Position numbers and translations under genes: made by a program. A model generated the notes under the pieces. The model saw only the letters and a list, made by a program, of their open reading frames with translations. It did no database searches and was not told the origin of the DNA. Source: Sipunculus nudus (taxonomy: Eukaryota; Annelida; Sipuncula; Golfingiida; Sipunculidae). Taken from it: 64,000 nucleotides of DNA. Numbering within the stretch: position 1 is the stretch's first letter; each line of letters begins with the position of its first letter. This document shows positions 25,198 through 40,200 of this stretch, piece after piece. The stretch is from contig CM049322.1 in assembly GCA_026874595.1 (NCBI GenBank), forward strand, positions 20,587,400-20,651,399. Reading direction: 5' to 3'.

Positions 25198-28100
25198 TAA
25201 AGCCGGTATGTGTATCTATTGTGACCCGGTCACTTGGAATGATATAAATCCGGCCTTATTTGTCAGAGCCGGTGGGCCACCGGTCGGTTCTATTATTCGC
25301 TAGAAGAACGTAACCACTAATAGTAATAAAGGCTTACCGAGGTTACCGTAAGGTGGACCCGAAAACCGATATTGTATGGGTTATTCACATGTAAACCAAT
25401 AAAAAGACGTCATTGTCTTGTGTACCCTATACTCAGCTAGTGCTACCGGTAAACAACTCACTGCTACTTCTCATGTACTCGACTTTATGCAAAGGAAACC
25501 TATCCAGCCTATGTAGCGATTTTAGATTTCCCCTGCTTACTTGAAATAGATTTAACGCTAACCTCATCTTTCAGATCACCCCCTTAAAACATGAATCCGT
25601 ATTAATATAATTAACATTTTGCGACAATTTATGTTTCATAGATCGGGTCTATATTTCAAATATCGTATCTGTCAAGTGGTTCATTGAAAGAATGTACCAT
25701 GATTTAAAGAATAAGCATTTATCGTTTGGTTAAATCAAAGAGGGGATAATCAGAACAGTGCTACGGTAACCTAAAATTACGTTCAGACTACCCCCGAGGG
25801 TGATTAAAACCAATTTCAGATTACGGGGGGGGGGGGGGGTAATCTGAAGTCTCTACATCGATGCCTGAATATGGAATTACGAATAAATTGTTCCGATTCA
25901 TTACGAGTAATCACGAATCCGGGGGTAACCTGAAGTAGTTACACCTCTACTCCATTCGGTACCGGTCGAAGCCAACTCAGTTCCACACATTTCTGCCTCA
26001 AACTAAACTCGTAGGACACGCGCACAAACTCGTAGCGAATTCGTAGCAGGGCTTTCAGGAACGCGGGGGTAATCTCTTTCGGACGCTCGGTTTTTGGGGT
26101 CAGTGCGCCCGATGGAACGCGCGAATTTCAGACTTTCGGGCCGAGAGGATCAAAGAATGCCCTTGTAGCTGTCAGTAAATATTGTCGGCTGTCTCAAACA
26201 AACTAGTCAGTTGTGGAAACTAACCCTTACAGTTCACTTTAATCAAGAAATCATATAATGACACGAATTTTAATTATATGATGATACGATAATGACATAA
26301 ATACAAAAATGATCTAGTTTCACATATTATCTCCCATTGAGACGCACCAAACTCAGTTGGGACTCTCCAACAATTTGGCCTGAGCGTCCCGGACTATTCA
26401 AATGTGGTTCCTATTGAAAGCCCTGCGCAGAGAACAAATTTATTGCAAAGTTCCTTCCAGTGCCCAGTATAACTTTCAGTCGATCTCTCCAGTTACAAGT
26501 ACAGAAACAATAATTCAGCAAAACTATCTCCCCCTGCTGGCATTTGTCTCTCAGCAGCAATGGGGTTACGGATCTTTATTGTTATTCATGTTATGTTTTT
26601 TTGTCATTCTGGGCTGGGTTTTCTTACTACTGTGAGAAATCCTGTGTTTATATAAAAAATTGAAACAAAATCCTTGTATTTAAGCAGGTGGTATTGTAGG
26701 TATTGTGCATAAAACAAGGTTGAGATCAGCCACATGTTACAGCTATTAAAAAAGCCTATATAACCTTGGAAGTGGATTTGGGATGCACACAAATTAACAT
26801 AATATAATAACAGTTAAACTAATATCCAATCAGCTTATTCTATCTCGCTGTAAAGTAAAATACAGAACATGATACGTTATCTTTGCCTTAGCGTTAGAGA
26901 ACGTTTATATTTGTATAATTTGTTTATATAGGTTTCCGTTTGGGAACAGTATAACATATAGGCACACTGCTTTGTACATCTATACCAGGTAGGAACATTT
27001 TCTACAATTTCAGACTCAGTTTCATTTGACATGTTCATTTGTGGAAAGATGGCAGTGCTAATGTATATATACCCCAGCGTGTAAGTTCACCTGAGTGTGT
27101 GTGTGTGTGGGGGGGGTCTATTGCTTATGTGACGCATATAGCACAAATTATCTGGTACACCTCAAATGTGGTTAAAATAGTCTTTCTCGCGCATTTTATG
27201 TAATAACCTCACACTGACCAGAAGAAGCTGCTGTGTATGCCGCATGAGGACAAATGGATACACATGACCTGTGAAGTTGTTTAAAATTCATGTATTCAGC
27301 AGTCCATGAACACCAAATCAATGGTCCGGCTGAAAAAAAATGAATTATCCGCTTATTCACACAGGTACAGCAACAAATCGAATGAAGGCATGCTTGCTTT
27401 TGTGTTTTGTGGTGCATGGGGACGAAGCCGCCCATAGGCGGTTGTTAGGAAACCTTTTGGGCCTAATTTAATATGTGTTTACAAGTTATATGTTATAAGT
27501 GAACTTTACCGAAACTTAAATTAACCTTGTTGATTTTACACCGTTTTAGTAATTGTTTCCAGTGATTTCGTATTTATTTACCTTATCTGGAAGCAAACAC
27601 TTAGGGATGTGTATGTGAATGAGTAAGAGAGAGAAAACGAACAAACAGCTGGAAACGTATATGTCACTGTCCGCTCCAATTTCGAATGTGATGAATATTC
27701 ATGAAAACATCACGCCCACAAATTTAGCCAATCACGAAAGCTCGTCATGACACACCCAGACGGCGGGTCATACATGCCTGGCTGCTCACATTCCAAAGGG
27801 TCTGTCCTTGAACCTATATTACGAACATTTCAAAAGGAAAATGTTTATCTGGGCCATTCTGGGGCATGTCAGCGGAAAACCCCATAAGTTACGTTTAACC
27901 TGGCGGTGACAGCAATTTTTCTGCCTACATACTTCAGAAGTACTGAAGCAGAAACACTGTACATTCATATATGCTCATTAAATTACACATATGGTAAATG
28001 AATATATGAACAGATTTTAGTTATACAGTCATACATAATATGAAAAGTATTGGTAATAAGTATATTAACATAAATTATATATATATGTGTGTGTGTGTGT

Positions 28101-30124
28101 GTTAGTGTGTGTGTGTAATACTAATAAGGTACATAGTGTTACGGAGCCTAATATAAAAACAGATCACGTATGCGTGATGAACACAAATTCTGTAACGGAG
28201 ATAAGAACAAATCAGATTCTGTAACACTCGGCAGCGTGAAATGTCTAGGGGAATGAATAAAGAAGTCAGTGATTTTTTGTTAACAAATAACTATAATTTT
28301 GTTCTTAAAACAACCCTAACAATACAATACACTAAATCAATACAATTATACAGTAAAACAGCGACAGAACAACAAATCAATACAATCACACAGAAAAATA
28401 ATGTGCAGAGCACCTGGAAACCAACACCGCCACAGCGATAAGTTCTTTAAATATATACTCTCGGAGAATGACAGTCCAGTGTAAAGCTCTTGCAACAATC
28501 AAGAAAGTAAACTGAAGTCCAAATGCATAAAATCCAGGAGAAAGTCTTAGAACATCTATAATTGCCGCATTCGTCGGATAAGGTCCTAGAAACTGACACA
28601 CGCTTCTGCGTCCGCTGGAATCTTCTCTGCTCTCTCTCTGCCTGGTTCTAAAACACAGCCCCCTTATATACCTTCACACCCCAAGTCGAGAATTTTCCAC
28701 TTCTCGAACAGTCCATAAGATCTTGCACAACACAGTAAGCACACGTTGAAGGAATTCTCTAGAAAAAACAGCGCTGGGTGTATCTCTACATACCAGGCTC
28801 ATCAAGTGACCTCGGCCTGGCGTGAAAACCCAAGGCTAAACATGACAACGAGAGTTCAACCAGTACGGATTAAACATAGAATGTAATACGCGGTCAGCCA
28901 CGAGTGCCACAACAGGAGTTACGCCGGTGTCACATAATAAAAAGAGCACCTGTGACAATACTCATATTTGAATTAATGCGGTCATATTAATCAAGGATTA
29001 CTACAATTAAAAAAAGTAAACATTATTTTCATTCGACCAAGCTACCTAATATAAACTAAAATAGACCAAGCAAATTTTTTTTATATCATGGAAGCATTTT
29101 CATTTTATTGCTGTCTTCCTGTCTAAACATTCAGAGTGTGCAACCATAGACAGAAATAAAATATTTTTTTTATTTAATATTTGTGCACAGATATATTATA
29201 TGCCATTATTTGCGCACACATAATTTTCACGTACGTTTTACCTGTCGTATGAGCCCTAGGACATGAACTCTCTAAGTCACGTGACTGCGGACAACTCATG
29301 AGATGGGGTACTTTCTACAAACGACCTATGACCTTACGGTAAAGAAATTTTCTGAATAGCCGTGACGTCACGTGAATGGAGAGGGGGTGTGAAGACCACG
29401 TGACTATGTTTTTAAGTGAGAGCATTGTCCTTTCATAACGAGGGAGAGGGTCGGCGATTAAAATAATATCTTTATCTGACAGAATATTTGGCTGTAAATG
29501 AGAACAGACGTTTGATTCAGGGATGTAGCCATGGAAATGCCGCAGGGAGCTATCAAACTTTTAATGTAATATTGAGGAAAAACTTTCCAGACACTAAATA
29601 TCTACTAAAAACATGACTTTGGAAGTATGAATTAAGGTACTTTAAATAACACGAACTTATAAGTCATGTTTTCATCAAGTTTTATTACTGTACGCTTTCA
29701 TCTGTAGGTAAAAGTATTTAAAAATAAAGAGATCTATAATCCGGAAATTATAGACTAACTAAGAAATTTAAGATAATAAGGGACGGATCCAGGATTTCGG
29801 AAAGGGGAGGGTCAGCCCAAGAAAACTGAAAGAAAACCTTAAAAATATCCTTTGGTCCGGGAAGGAGGGGGTCAGAATCACAAAATTTGGTTTGAAACCC
29901 CTTAAAGAGGTGTTTCGGCCTTAACGGGGGGGGGGGGGGGTGAGTCCACCCCCTTGACCCCCCCCCCCCTGGGTCCGCAACACATAATGAATAATGAATC
30001 CGAAACACATGTATAATAAGAAAATGTTTTCGCTTGCTTTGAATCTTAAAAATGTTATAAGGATGTTTGAGTTCTACATCATGATAATGTGATAGGAAAT
30101 CCCAATACTGTGGTCTATTATACC

Positions 30125-30213
<89 letters not shown>

Positions 30214-33200
30214 ATAAACGAACAAACAGTTGGGAGCGTATATGTCACTGTCCGCTCCAATTTCATGGAAACATCTCGCCCACAAATTTAACCAATCACG
30301 ACAAGTACGTCTTGACACACCCAGACAGCAGGTCAAACATGCCTGACTGCTCGCATTCCAAGGCGTCTGCCCTTGAACGTATATTACGAACATTTCAAAA
30401 GGAAAATGTTTATCTGGGCCATTCTGGGGGCATTTCAGCGGAAAACCCCATAAGTCACGTTTAACCTGACGGTGACAGCAAGTTGTCTGCCTACATACCT
30501 CAGAAGTACTGAGGCAGAATCACTGTACATCAATGTACCCTCATTAAATTACACATATGGTAAATGAATATACGAACAAACTGTATTTATACATTTTTAC
30601 ACAATATAAAGAGTATAAGTAGTTAGTATATTAACATAAATTATATATATATTTATATATATATATAGTACATAAATATAATTTTTTAATTAATGCATTC
30701 ATACTAAGCATGTATCATTAAATTAGAAATGAAATCCTTAACTGTATTTTGACCAAGTTATCTGATAAAAACAAAAATAGACCAAGCTACATTATTTTTG
30801 TATCAGCGAACAATTATCATGTTTTCCTGTCTAAACATACAGAGGGTGCAACCAAAGAGATACATTTTTTTAATATTTATAATTTGTGCATAGGTATTTT
30901 ATGCCATTATTTGCGCTAACATAATATTCACATACGTTTAACCTGTCGGTTGAGCCCTAGGATATGAACTATCTTTAGAAAGACACATGACTGTGGACAG
31001 GTCATAAGAGGGGGTTTGACGACCATGTGACTATGTTTTCACGTGAGAGAACTGTCCTGACCTAAGCAGGGGGAGGGTCGGCGATTAAAATTATAGATTT
31101 TCTGACAGAATATTTTTGGTGTATATGATTCAGGGAAGAAAGAGTTCTATCATGGGGACATTATAGACTAACTAAGACATTGAAGATAATGAATCATGAA
31201 TCTGGAACACATGTATGATTAATAAGGGGAACTTTTTCGCTTGTTGTGGATTTTAAAAAAATGTTTCAAGGATATTGGAGTTCTATATGTGCACTCTTTT
31301 GTCACCGGGCATGCTGTATCCTCAAAACCCCTGGCGCCTGGCCTACTGTGGTCTATTTTAGACCGTGATGCAGCAGAACGAATCAGAATAAAGTGTCATA
31401 ACATCAAGCCATTTATAGCCTTATAAATATTCTGTGTTAATAAGAAATAAGTCTGTCAAACATTTTGTTTTACTTTAATGAAAATTGAAATGATTCACTT
31501 CACTGAACTGTCGATCTCTCTTTTTTAATGCCCGTGTGCATGTGTGCGTGTGTTTAAGCATGTGTGAGAGAGAGAGGGGAATGGAGAGGGAATGTGAGAC
31601 ACGTAGTGATAAAAAAAACTATAGACTTTACACATGTATATAGTTTAAAAATTTAGAGGGAGAGCCAGAACGGAAAATGCGAGAAATATAAACACGAGAG
31701 AGAGAGAGAGAGAAGTCATGACGCTAAATGAATAAAAGAGATAAATAGATATACATGATTTCACTGACACAGTTACTTGATGGTTAACTATATATCTAAC
31801 AGTCAGCTGCTTTACTATAGTATAGTGTCATCATAAATTATCATAAATGAGCAAACAGTCACTCTCGCTAGGTAACTTTGTCACTTCGTTTTTGTGCAAA
31901 GGTGTTGATATCCTTCAGCTGACCTCATAGCGTCATTGGCAAATAATTTCTAACGTTCATCATTGCTGTACTTTTTGTCGGTCAGAAGAATAGTAATAGT
32001 GTGACAAGCGAATCCGGCTAACGTTATGCGTGTTCAGTCTAGCATCAGTGTATATGTCTGATTATGTCACAATTTACAAATAATTTGACAGATATTCGTT
32101 AACAATATAAATGATCATACTGTTTCTTCTTTTCACTAACCGTTTTGCACCGTGTGTCTCCGAAAACAAACCGTGTGTGGGAGTGAGTCATACCCTATTG
32201 AGCTTACAGAGATACTAGTAAAGGATAGAAGAAAGTGTTCACATGAACAAAATTGCCCAATATTATTTGTCAATGATACAAATAAAAGAAAGCACATTAG
32301 AGCAGCCCCCTCTCCAAAGGCCAAACATGAAATATTAATACATGTACATCAGCTAATTATTTGAATTGGATGAAACAGCATACTTATTTATGTACATGTA
32401 TAAATAATTGAAATACGGCACTGTACAACATACGAGCATCAGTAATGCAGTATTATATCTTTGGTCACATGGAAAACCCTTTTAGGTTCGAATTCTTGAA
32501 GCTGTTCCATATCATAGATTTCTATTAAAATGCATTATTTATTAAGATTATATAAAGCAGAAAATTTTGATTTACCGCATTTTATTTTTACTTTTAGTGT
32601 TCACGGATGTTCATGTGATGATTTTCTTCGGCTTTGGATTCTTGATGCTGTTCCTCCGTCGCTATGGTTACGGGAGCGTGAGTTTCTCGCTGTTGATTGG
32701 TGCGTTCGTCGTTCAGTGGTCCATTCTGATTAGCGGGTTTCTGCACATGCACCATGGGAAGATCACAATCAACATAACAAAGTAATTGTTGGCATTTTAT
32801 TATTATATTTTCAATAAATGGGTGTTTAATGCTGACTTTATAAGTATTTATATATGCACGGTAATTATGAGCATAGATACCTACTTTCAAATAAGTCTGT
32901 GATGCGATGTTTTTCCAATGCCGGACATAATTATATGGCACCATGCGCATAGAATGACGTCACTACAACCGTGCACGTGGTAGTTTTAATACCACAGACG
33001 ATCCGTGAAGCAAAATATCGACCGAGAAAGTTAATAAAAGTAACCTAGATGACTGTTGTCTAGATACACGCAAATAAAGTATAAATCCCTCTTAATTTAT
33101 GAACAAGAGGGGTCCAGTATCCCTTTTTTTCTTATATTGTTAGCATTGTAATTTGAGGCAGAGGCAATTATAAGAAGAATATGGCCGCCCAGGAGGTCCA

Positions 33201-34224
33201 TCTTGATGAAAAAAAAAAGTTTGCGATTTGGCCTCCATTATAAATTTGTTGGATTTATGAGAAAACGCATTGGAAAACGCATTTTCGTCGCCGTTTTCCT
33301 TGTTTGGATTAACGGATGAATGTACATAGTCACCCGTTTATTCAACAGTTTGTTCCAAGGTCAGAGCAAAAAGTGAATTTAAGGCCAAAAAATGAGAAGG
33401 TATGGTTCTCAGGCACTTTTTTTAAGAAATCACTGGGGGCGGGCGGTGTTTTATTTTTTTTTTACCTTTTTTGAATGTTTCGATAAAAAAATGTAATATG
33501 ACCTGGGAAAAGCATGAAAAAAAACAGTGATTTTGCTAAACAGGTAAAAGCACTACATACCAAAGGAATACCAAAGGAAATCGTATCAAAATTGTATTAT
33601 TTTATCTTCTTGAAAGATGAAAATCAAAATAAAAATGTATGATGCTGGGGTTAAAATTGACGCGGGCGGTGCCTGAGAACCAAACCTTTTATTTATTTTT
33701 TTTGCCTAATGAACCTTTTCGTGCGGAGTGCCGATAGCGGCATCTATCAGAGACGTACGCAACAAATACGTTCTTGCCAACGTGAACCTTTTTCTTTCAA
33801 TTCCAGCATGCTGACTGCCGACTTTGCGGCTGCAGCGGTGCTGATTTCATTTGGTGCTGTACTAGGTAAAGTGGGTCCCCTCCAGATAACCATCATGTCA
33901 TTCCTTGAAATCGTCTTCTTCAGCATAAACGAGTGGATCGGCGTGGAACACTTCAAGGTCAATTAATTGTTAATTATAATTAAATGTGGTCATATGTAGA
34001 ATATTCAGAATTATTCTTGGAATGTTTAACAGTCCTCATACACAGCGACTATCAACTTACTGTACTTGTTGCACATGACTGTTGTCACAACAAGTAAATT
34101 GAAAGTAGCCGTGTATGAGGAAACTTTGTGTTCTACTTATTCAGCCTATGCAACTTTTTGGAGAAATTATTCGTCTTAATCCCGTAGTATTAATCCGGTA
34201 GTGTCGGATATATTAAAATGAAAC

Positions 34225-34268
<44 letters not shown>

Positions 34269-37200
34269 AATATATATTCATCTGTTCAATATGATTTTTT
34301 AGCTCAGCTGACTGTAAGTCATCTGAGCTTTAGCAATCACTCTTTGTCCGTCGTCCGTCCGGGCGTCTGTCCGTTAACAGGGCACAAATCGTAACCGCTA
34401 CCTAGAATCTTGTAACTTGGCATTCTGAGAGGTCCATGAAAAATCTGATTGGAAATCAGAAATTAGGTCTCTGTTAACCATATTCTTTGAGCTATGGGGC
34501 CACAAAATACCCCCCAGAATAGTCAAAAATTTGATACATAAACTGCAGTATCTAAATAACTACAACACTGATGGTCATGATTTTTGGCATATATATTGAT
34601 CATGAGATGTGTCATCAGTTCCTATAGACTGGTGGCGCCACTGGTATTTTTCGATTTTTACGATTTTTTTTTCTCTATTTTTGAGACCTTTAAAAATGTG
34701 AGCATCTGTTAACAGGGCACAAATCGTAAAGACTGGACCTAGAATCTTCATTCTTGACACACTGAGAGACCTATGAAAGGTCTCCATAGAAACCAGAAAT
34801 TAGGTCTCTGTTACCCATATCCTTTGAGCTATGGGGCCCCAAAGTACCCCCAGAATAACGGCAAATTTGATAAAAACAAACTGCAACATCTCAATAACTA
34901 CAACACTGATGGTCATGATTTTTGGCATATATATTGATCAAGTTCTATTAGTTCCTGCAGTATGGTGGCGCCACCTGTATTTTTTTCAAATTTTTACAAT
35001 TTTACTTCTCTATTTTTGAGACCTTTAAAGATGTAGTTATCTGTCGACAGGGTACAACCGTAACGACTGGACCTAGAATCTTCATTCTTGACACACAAGG
35101 AGACCCATGAAAAGTCTCCATGGAAACCTGAAAATATGTCTCTGTTACCCATATCCTTTGAGCTATGGCACTCCAAAGTACAGCTCAGAATAATGGAAAA
35201 TTTTATACAAAAGCTGTAGTATCTGAACAACTAATGCAGAGATCACCATAATTGTTTGCATGCATATTGATCATGGAGTGTTTCATCAGTTTCTGCAGAC
35301 TGGTGGCACCACCTGTATTTGTTCGGTTTTTTTAACGAATTTTTTTCTATATTTTTGAGACCTTTAAAGATATGAAAATCTGTTAACAGGGCACAAATCA
35401 TAACAACTGGACCTAGAATCTTCATTCTTGACACACAGGGAGACCCATGAAAGGTCTCCATGGAAACCTGAAATTAGGTCTCTGTTACCCATATCCTTTA
35501 AGCTGTATGGCTCCAAAATACCCCCCCAGAATAATGAAAAATTTGATACAAAAACTGCAGTATCTAAATAACTACAACACTGATGATCATGATTTTTGGC
35601 ATACATATTGATCATGAGGTGTTCCATCAGTTTCTCCAGACTGGTGGCGCGACCTCTATTTTTTCAATTTTTTACGAATTTTTCCCCTATTTTTGAGACC
35701 TTTAAAGATGTGGTTATCTGTCAACAGGGTACAAATCGTAACGACTAGACCTAGAATCGTCATTCTTGTCATGAAAGGAGGCCCATGAAAAGTGTCTGTG
35801 GAAACCTGAAATTAGGTCTCTGTTTCCCATATCCTTCAAGCTATAAGACTCCGAAGTATCCCTCAGAATAAAGGAAAATTTGAACAAAAGCTGAAGTATC
35901 TGAACAACTAATGCAGAGATCAACATGATTCTTTGCAAGGATATTGACCATTAAGTGTTTTTATTAGTTTCTGCAGACTGATGGAGCCACCTGTTTTTTT
36001 TTATAAGTCTATGCATTTTTTCTCTATTTTTGAGATATATAAATACAGTCACAATCTTGGACTGTTGGTTTAATCAGTTTGATGCTTCAGTTGAATGGGT
36101 ATATACTACCATTCAGATGATAAAATTTTCTTTTGCGAATCTCTTCCCAGTCAGCTGAGCGTCATGACCCATGGGTCACTTGTTACACTTAAAAATCAAC
36201 ACAAGCATATAAAATAACAGTGTATTAATGGAGCTTCCCATATTACCTTCTGCAGTCATGCTGCTCTGGCTCTGTTGTGAAAACCACGATATGGTTTACT
36301 TAATGAACTGCTTTAAAGAGAAACTTCGCAATTTGAAGCAATAAAATATTTCCGAACCTACTGTATTTATTCGCACACTGGTCAAATGTTAGATCCATGA
36401 TACCAGAACTAAAACGCTGAACCGGTTTTATTTGAAACTTGGTTGAGTTTGCGGCTATAGAACATATATTATATAGCAACCGGCTATATGGTAAAAGAGG
36501 TTTTTTTCAACAAGAAAAACTGGAATGTCCTGGAAGCTCTTGCCAAAATTTTGGAGAGTCACTTGGGATTTTGAAACGTCCCAAATGGGGAGGGGGGATC
36601 TGTGTCAAAATATGTGTTTTGAAGTGTTACGTAAATTTGAATTATCATTGTTTATTGTGTCATCATATGATAATCTTGTTTTAATGAGATTACACTGTCA
36701 GCGGACGGTTTACCTAAATGCTTGAGTCAGCTGAAGAGCCGACTTTGATCATCCATGTCCCACAGCGTCATGGCGCGTCTGTATAAGTGCTCTCGAGCGT
36801 CAGACACGCTTACCCCGCCCGTTCCTGAAAGTTTTATATTTATCCTAAAAAGCGTAAACCTCACAAAAGTATTAAATGAGACAATGAATAAGACGAAAAC
36901 GGTGGTAACACTTCCTTAACATTAGTTACATTGATGTTGTTATATTTTATTTAATTTCAGGCTGTAGATATAGGAGGATCCATGTTCGTCCACACCTTCG
37001 GGGCGTATTTTGGGTTGGCCGTGACGAGAGTATTGTACAGAAAGGAGATTCACGACTCTGAAAACGAGGCATCGGTTTACCACTCTGATCTCTTTTCAAT
37101 GGCAGGTAAATCTGAATATTTTTGCTCTTAATGCAGCTTCGCTAATAATGTCAGGCCGTTATTAACCTAAGTTTCAATCATGCTGCACAAGCTATAGCGG

Positions 37201-40200
37201 GTAGTTGTCGTCATTTACACCTCCCGTACAACCGTTGGCAGGGTACAGATCTTAATCATGAGATCTATAGATATTCCTACCGTATTTTCCAGACATATCT
37301 TGATGAAATGTTCTTTAACACCAAAGTTTAGATCAGGACACCAGAAGAAAATACGACCTTTAACCTTTTGAAATCAAAATTGTTTTTGAAAAGTTATGGA
37401 ATGAATGTTTCCATTGGTTAAAACTATAGTTGTCTGTTTACACGCATATCCCCGTCAGCACGCAAGGTTATAGAACAAAATTAGCTAAATCACTACAAGT
37501 GTCTGAATTCCACTAAAATTTCCACAGAGAAAATGTATAGATGTGCTATATACTATAGTAACATAATATCACGGCAGGATAATTATTATGTGTGTAAATT
37601 ATGAAAATGCATCATACTTAAATTATTACATCAAGTACCGATTTATGCATAGACTGGTTTAAAATTAGGCAAACATAAGTAATACAGGGTAGAATACCTC
37701 AATAATTTTGGGTCGTTCTCAGTATTATGACCAGTTAGCTTGATTTACGTTATGTGACACAGAGAATGTATGACTTCAGTCGTGAACTACAAAAAAAAAA
37801 AAGAATGAATCTACTCAGTTTCCCCACACATGACTTCCTTAGAAAATAAATCTGTTTGAGCTGGTACTGACATTACCACATACATTTGCAAACATATGGG
37901 AGGTGTTTTACGGTGAAGTTCCCCTCCAAGTCACAGAATCGACAAACTTCACAATGGACGTTTTGTGCTTTCATATAAGGTTTCGCAATTTTTCATATTT
38001 TTCATGTTTCACTGGGCTCCCATTTTCGCAATCTCGCCACATAAGATTCTAAACAGCGTTTATTAGTACATGAATGAGTTGGGATATTAAGGACTTTTTT
38101 TTAGGGGGGGGGGTAACTGCCTCCTTTTTAGTACAGCTATAAGTCACCTGAGCTATAGTCGTGGTCCAATGTCCGTCGTCCGTCCGTCTGTCTGTCCGTC
38201 CGTCTGTCCGTCTGTCTGTCCGTCTGGATGTCCGTCCGTAAGACTGGCACGTTTCTACACCATTGGATCTACAAATCTGAAATTCGGCATACAGTTAGAT
38301 GTCCCCAAAATCTCCTACCATGCCATAAATTCAGTCAATATGACTTCGTTCCTTCGAGATATTAGGGAAAAACCTCAATTTTTTATTAGAAATCTATTTT
38401 CACACTTCAGGACTGCCTAATATCAAAACCACTCATCTGGTTTTCTTCATTTTTACCATAAATATTCCTCTATATGGTTCCTATGTACATGCTAGAAATT
38501 AAGTCAGTATTATTTAATTTAAAAAAGTTATGGGCCCAAACATAATGGACTTTGTAAAAAAATGAGGAAAGATATTTGGTCACTTAAGACCAAAAGTGTT
38601 TTAGGTAGGAACTTTTTTTCAGTAATAATACTTTAAATAATCAAAATTTAATTGTATACCAAAAATTAGATCAAAATCTGTTAAATTTTTTTAAATATTG
38701 GCACCTTAAATTTTGCCCAAGTTTGACCATGGCACGTTTTTTTCCTGTAACTGCTGTGGATTTAATTTTCAAAGCATGTTTTTGTTACCATTTCAACTGT
38801 TAAAACAAAAAATTTGAAACCAGTTGATCAAAAACTGTAGTTTTATTCACGTTTTCAAGCACCATTTCACATATTGTTTACAACAAGCTAGTGTTATGCA
38901 GTTTACTAGAGCTCAGCTCCCCAGCTTCAGCTCTAAGTTCCTTAAATTTTGCATACAGTTAGATGTCCCCCAAATCCTCTACCATAGTAAAAGTTTGGTC
39001 ACTAGGACCTAATTCCTTCGAGATATTAAGAAAAAACTTCATTTTTCCATTAAAATCCATTGTTACACTATAAGATTGCCTAATATCAAAACCACTGATC
39101 TGACTTTGATCATATATGATATACATATTTTTCTATACATTCGCTATGCATATGCCAAAAAATGATGTCAGTATTGTGTAATTGTTTTAAGTTCTAGGCC
39201 CAAACATAATGCACTTTGTAAAAAATCAAGAAATATATTTACTCTCTTAACATGAAAATTGCTGAAGGTAGAGATTTTTTGCCAGGGATATAACATTATT
39301 TAATCAAGATTCAATTGTATTCCAAAAAATTAGTTCTGAATTTTTCAAATTTTTAAGTTATTAGCATAAATATAAAATCAGTACCTTAAATTTTGCCCAA
39401 CTTTGGCCATGGCATGTTTTTTCCCTGTAAGCACTGTTTATTTAATTTTCATATCTTGCACACGTAAGGATTTTAGCTTCTAAATTCTGAAGTTATAAAA
39501 GGAATTGGTCAAAAACTAGCTTTTATGAAAGTTTTTATGAGATCATATTACACCTTGGCTGTACTGAAGCCCCTCTTTTATGTCCCCTCATTGACCTTTC
39601 AGGCCAATTATGCATGCTTGAAGCGAGGCACTCTGCAGCCAGCCAGGTCTTGGGTGGCTTCAACTGGATCTAACTGTCCAACCCCCTCCACTAGTATTTG
39701 TTTAGGCCATAAACATAACAATTAACTTATTTTTAATTCTTGGTTTATGATAAGAACTTAAAAAAATAAATGGAAAAGGAATTTATAGTTAATGAGTTAC
39801 AGGGGATAACCTTGCAATTACTGATCATTTATGGATCTTCCATGGATGGCCAAAATTATATTTCAAATTATACCATACAGTCATCATTGGGTATTTTTCA
39901 TTTTAACCATAAAAATGAAAAATAAATAATTAAAATAAATTGTTGTTTACTATTAGGGATTATATGAAGCAAGATAATGATAGACAAGGATGCAGTTGAC
40001 TATATTAAATTAATCTAAATTTCCAGGTCTTTTCCAGGTGTTTAACTTGTTGGTTTATATTTATTACAAAATTAAAATAATAAATAAATATGTCAAAAAT
40101 TTAAAATATTACTCAGACAAGTGCTCATTAAAGATTTTAATTTGTTTGACTTATAACTCATGGTTGTATCAGTTGTTACATGATACTGGCTAAATAATCA

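Larger units (their letters stand above)
27624..30126. repeat. Intron-1 tandem duplication, copy A (with two later insertions)
   Basis: Starts with a GA-rich run and CGAACAAACAG, then GTATATGTCACTGTCCGCTC, and ends near TACTGTGGTCTATT. It matches copy B (30157-31367) at high but imperfect identity. It contains two segments absent from B: an LTR-like insertion of about 0.83 kb (28136-28962) and a 206-bp MITE (29778-29983). It also contains about 0.2 kb near 29500-29735 that is missing from B. Confidence 0.85.
19215..32597 (+). other. Rh paralog 2 intron 1 (13.4 kb)
   Basis: The longest intron of the gene. It carries several MITEs, a direct tandem duplication of about 1.2 kb, an LTR-like insertion and many microsatellites, listed separately. 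The stretches 19690-21770, 21953-23600, 26000-27600 and 31370-32597 show no recognised gene or repeat apart from a (CA)n run at 19661-19683 and GA-rich patches near 31565 and 31700. Confidence 0.9.
33958..36960 (+). other. Rh paralog 2 intron 3
   Basis: Holds a long interspersed element with five internal tandem units (34296-36186) and an (AT)n tract. The remaining 36190-36960 shows nothing recognised. Confidence 0.9.

Noticed and set aside
38168-38235. A coding [11 protein letters not shown] repeat
   Set aside because: Translation of the GTCC/GTCT simple tract at the start of an interspersed element.
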